Source: Microplitis mediator (taxonomy: Eukaryota; Arthropoda; Insecta; Hymenoptera; Braconidae). From it: a DNA stretch of 64,000 nt. The notes beneath the pieces are model-generated. The model made no database searches, was not told the DNA's origin, and worked only from the letters and a program-made list of their open reading frames with translations. Below are positions 63,053 through 64,000 of this stretch, one piece after another. The stretch's first letter is position 1. Every line of letters starts with the position of its first letter. The translations under genes and the position numbers were made by a program. Location of the stretch: contig NC_079976.1 of the NCBI RefSeq assembly GCF_029852145.1, positions 17,753,117 to 17,817,116 of the forward strand, in the 5' to 3' direction.

Positions 63053-63600
63053 ATGTCATCTATAGAAGAAGTTCATAAATATCTACAGCAGTGGCAATTA
63101 GTTCTTAGCCCAGCAAACCTTCAATTCAAAAGAAATTCTGAAGGCCAGATCACCATCTTCGCGGACAGATCGTGTTTCCGTAACGGGTCTTCAGAACCAG
63201 CAACGGGTTGAGAAATTTATTTCGGACCAAAGCATCCTCAGAACGTACCTCTTCCATGCTTCAGAAGAAACACGAACAACGGTGCAGAATTAGAAGATAT
63301 CCTTCAACTTTAAAAATTATAAGAAAATTCAACTTAACAGAAATAGACATCTTCACTGATTCTAAGTATTTATGCAACAGCCTTACGACCTGGTATGAAA
63401 ATGGGAAAGAGCGAGATTGGACCACTTCAGTCGGAAAGCCAGTTTCGTATAGAGAAGAGTTAAATTACATCAAAACTCAAACGGATGCCTGAGACATTAA
63501 GATCCACCACGTTCCTGGTCATGAGGGAATTTATGGTAACCAGCAAGATGATCAACTAGCCAAAGATGGAGTTAGTTTATACGAACTGAACAGAACCAAA
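63053..63600 (+). pseudogene. RNase H1-like pseudogene
   Basis: Frames give QITIFADRSCFRNGSSEPAT, then EIYFGPKHPQNVPLP, RRNTNNGAELED, and EIDIFTDSKYLCNSLTTWYE, followed after a TGA by IKIHHVPGHEGIYGNQQDDQ and LAKDG. The order is that of cellular-type RNase H1: first Asp in the FADRSC region, the Glu in NGAE, Asp in TDS, and the final Asp in the GN(Q/E)..D..AK motif. Stops and shifts at about 63210, 63300 and 63490 inactivate it. It may be the RNase H of a mobile element or a retrocopy. Confidence 0.6.
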
Positions 63601-63699
63601 GCAAAAGCAGAGTTCAACATTCCTTTATCAACTTCCTTCATATACAAACACTTTACAATTCGTGAACTACTTATGAATAATTTCCTTTTGCGTTCTAAT

Positions 63700-63895
63700 G
63701 AAAATTTTTTAACTTCCCGCTAAGAAAATTGAAAATTTTCGAAAATTCGGGAAGTTATTGGTTTCGGTCCGATTTTCGAAAATAGAATTTCAATCAGATC
63801 TTGACGTTTTGAGGTTCTAGGAAGCTATTCTGACTAATTTCAAGATGATGTCCGAGTGTATGTATATGTGTATGTACGCTAGGGTGTCCGTTATT
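63700..63895 (+). repeat. Dispersed repeat, inverted copy of 44.2-45.0 kb
   Basis: TTAACTTCCCGCTAAGAAAA, GAAGTTATTGGTTTCGGTCC, TTGACGTTTTGAGGTTCTAG and CTATTCTGAC are the reverse complement of the right end of the 44190-44968 repeat, with few differences. The (CA)n part is replaced by TGTATGTATATGTG. At 63,880 the sequence changes to unrelated DNA (CTAGGGTGTCC...). Confidence 0.7.
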
Positions 63896-64000
63896 TACTA
63901 ACTTTTTTTCTCCTAAGCAAGTTAATATGCAGAGATGAGAGATACATATGTTTGTAGGAAATTTAACGCTCCACAAAAAAGGTCTGTTATGATTTTTTGA

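Overview
The window is eukaryotic, almost certainly insect, genomic DNA. It is AT-rich, with long (TA)n tracts, spliceosomal-type introns and dense nested mobile elements. I found no ordinary host single-copy gene. Two copies of a dispersed repeat (44.2-45.0 kb and 63.7-63.9 kb, opposite strands) resemble repeats I associate with parasitoid wasps, but the sequence does not prove the order.

The left part (0-6.5 kb) has two probable solo LTRs (72-1877 and 4640-6499, each with a 4-bp target duplication). Between them are decayed coding fragments. One is a third homologue of a conserved Polinton protein that recurs in both large elements.

7.5-19.8 kb is a decayed Maverick/Polinton (adintovirus-like), called A. 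It has a broken protein-primed family B DNA polymerase and rve integrase, and a packaging ATPase split by a solo LTR. It also has a parvovirus-type phospholipase A2 capsid protein, an adenain-like protease, and penton and major capsid genes fused by a deletion. Two tRNA-like units with RNA polymerase III-type internal boxes lie between its structural genes.

19.8-22.7 kb carries an array of TGACGTC/TATAAATA repeats, a probable LTR with a 45-bp minisatellite, and a TA-flanked MITE. 22.9-38.4 kb is a second, nearly complete Polinton (B) of a different lineage, with the F54H12.2-type capsid. Its gene set is protease, two paralogous conserved proteins, major capsid, minor capsid, penton, integrase, ATPase, several small proteins and a 1.2-kb-residue polymerase. 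Only a few stops and frameshifts mar it. At least two of its genes contain clean GT-AG introns.

38.5-45.9 kb is non-coding repeats: a 1.86-kb foldback element with arms of nearly 0.9 kb, a truncated LTR, a solo LTR with covarying tandem hairpins, and dispersed repeats. 45,893-56,490 is a young, intact Ty3/gypsy LTR retrotransposon: 821-bp LTRs with two differences, CTGA target duplication and a tRNA-Lys primer site. It has gag, a -1 frameshift site with a candidate pseudoknot, pol, and an unusual third ORF with two CCHC zinc knuckles behind a splice acceptor.

56.5-63.6 kb holds the remains of another LTR-type element: a tRNA-Leu primer site, two retropepsin-like domains and an integrase, but no recognisable gag or reverse transcriptase. 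Its non-coding parts repeat a small three-branched RNA motif whose stems covary. An RNase H1-like pseudogene closes the window.
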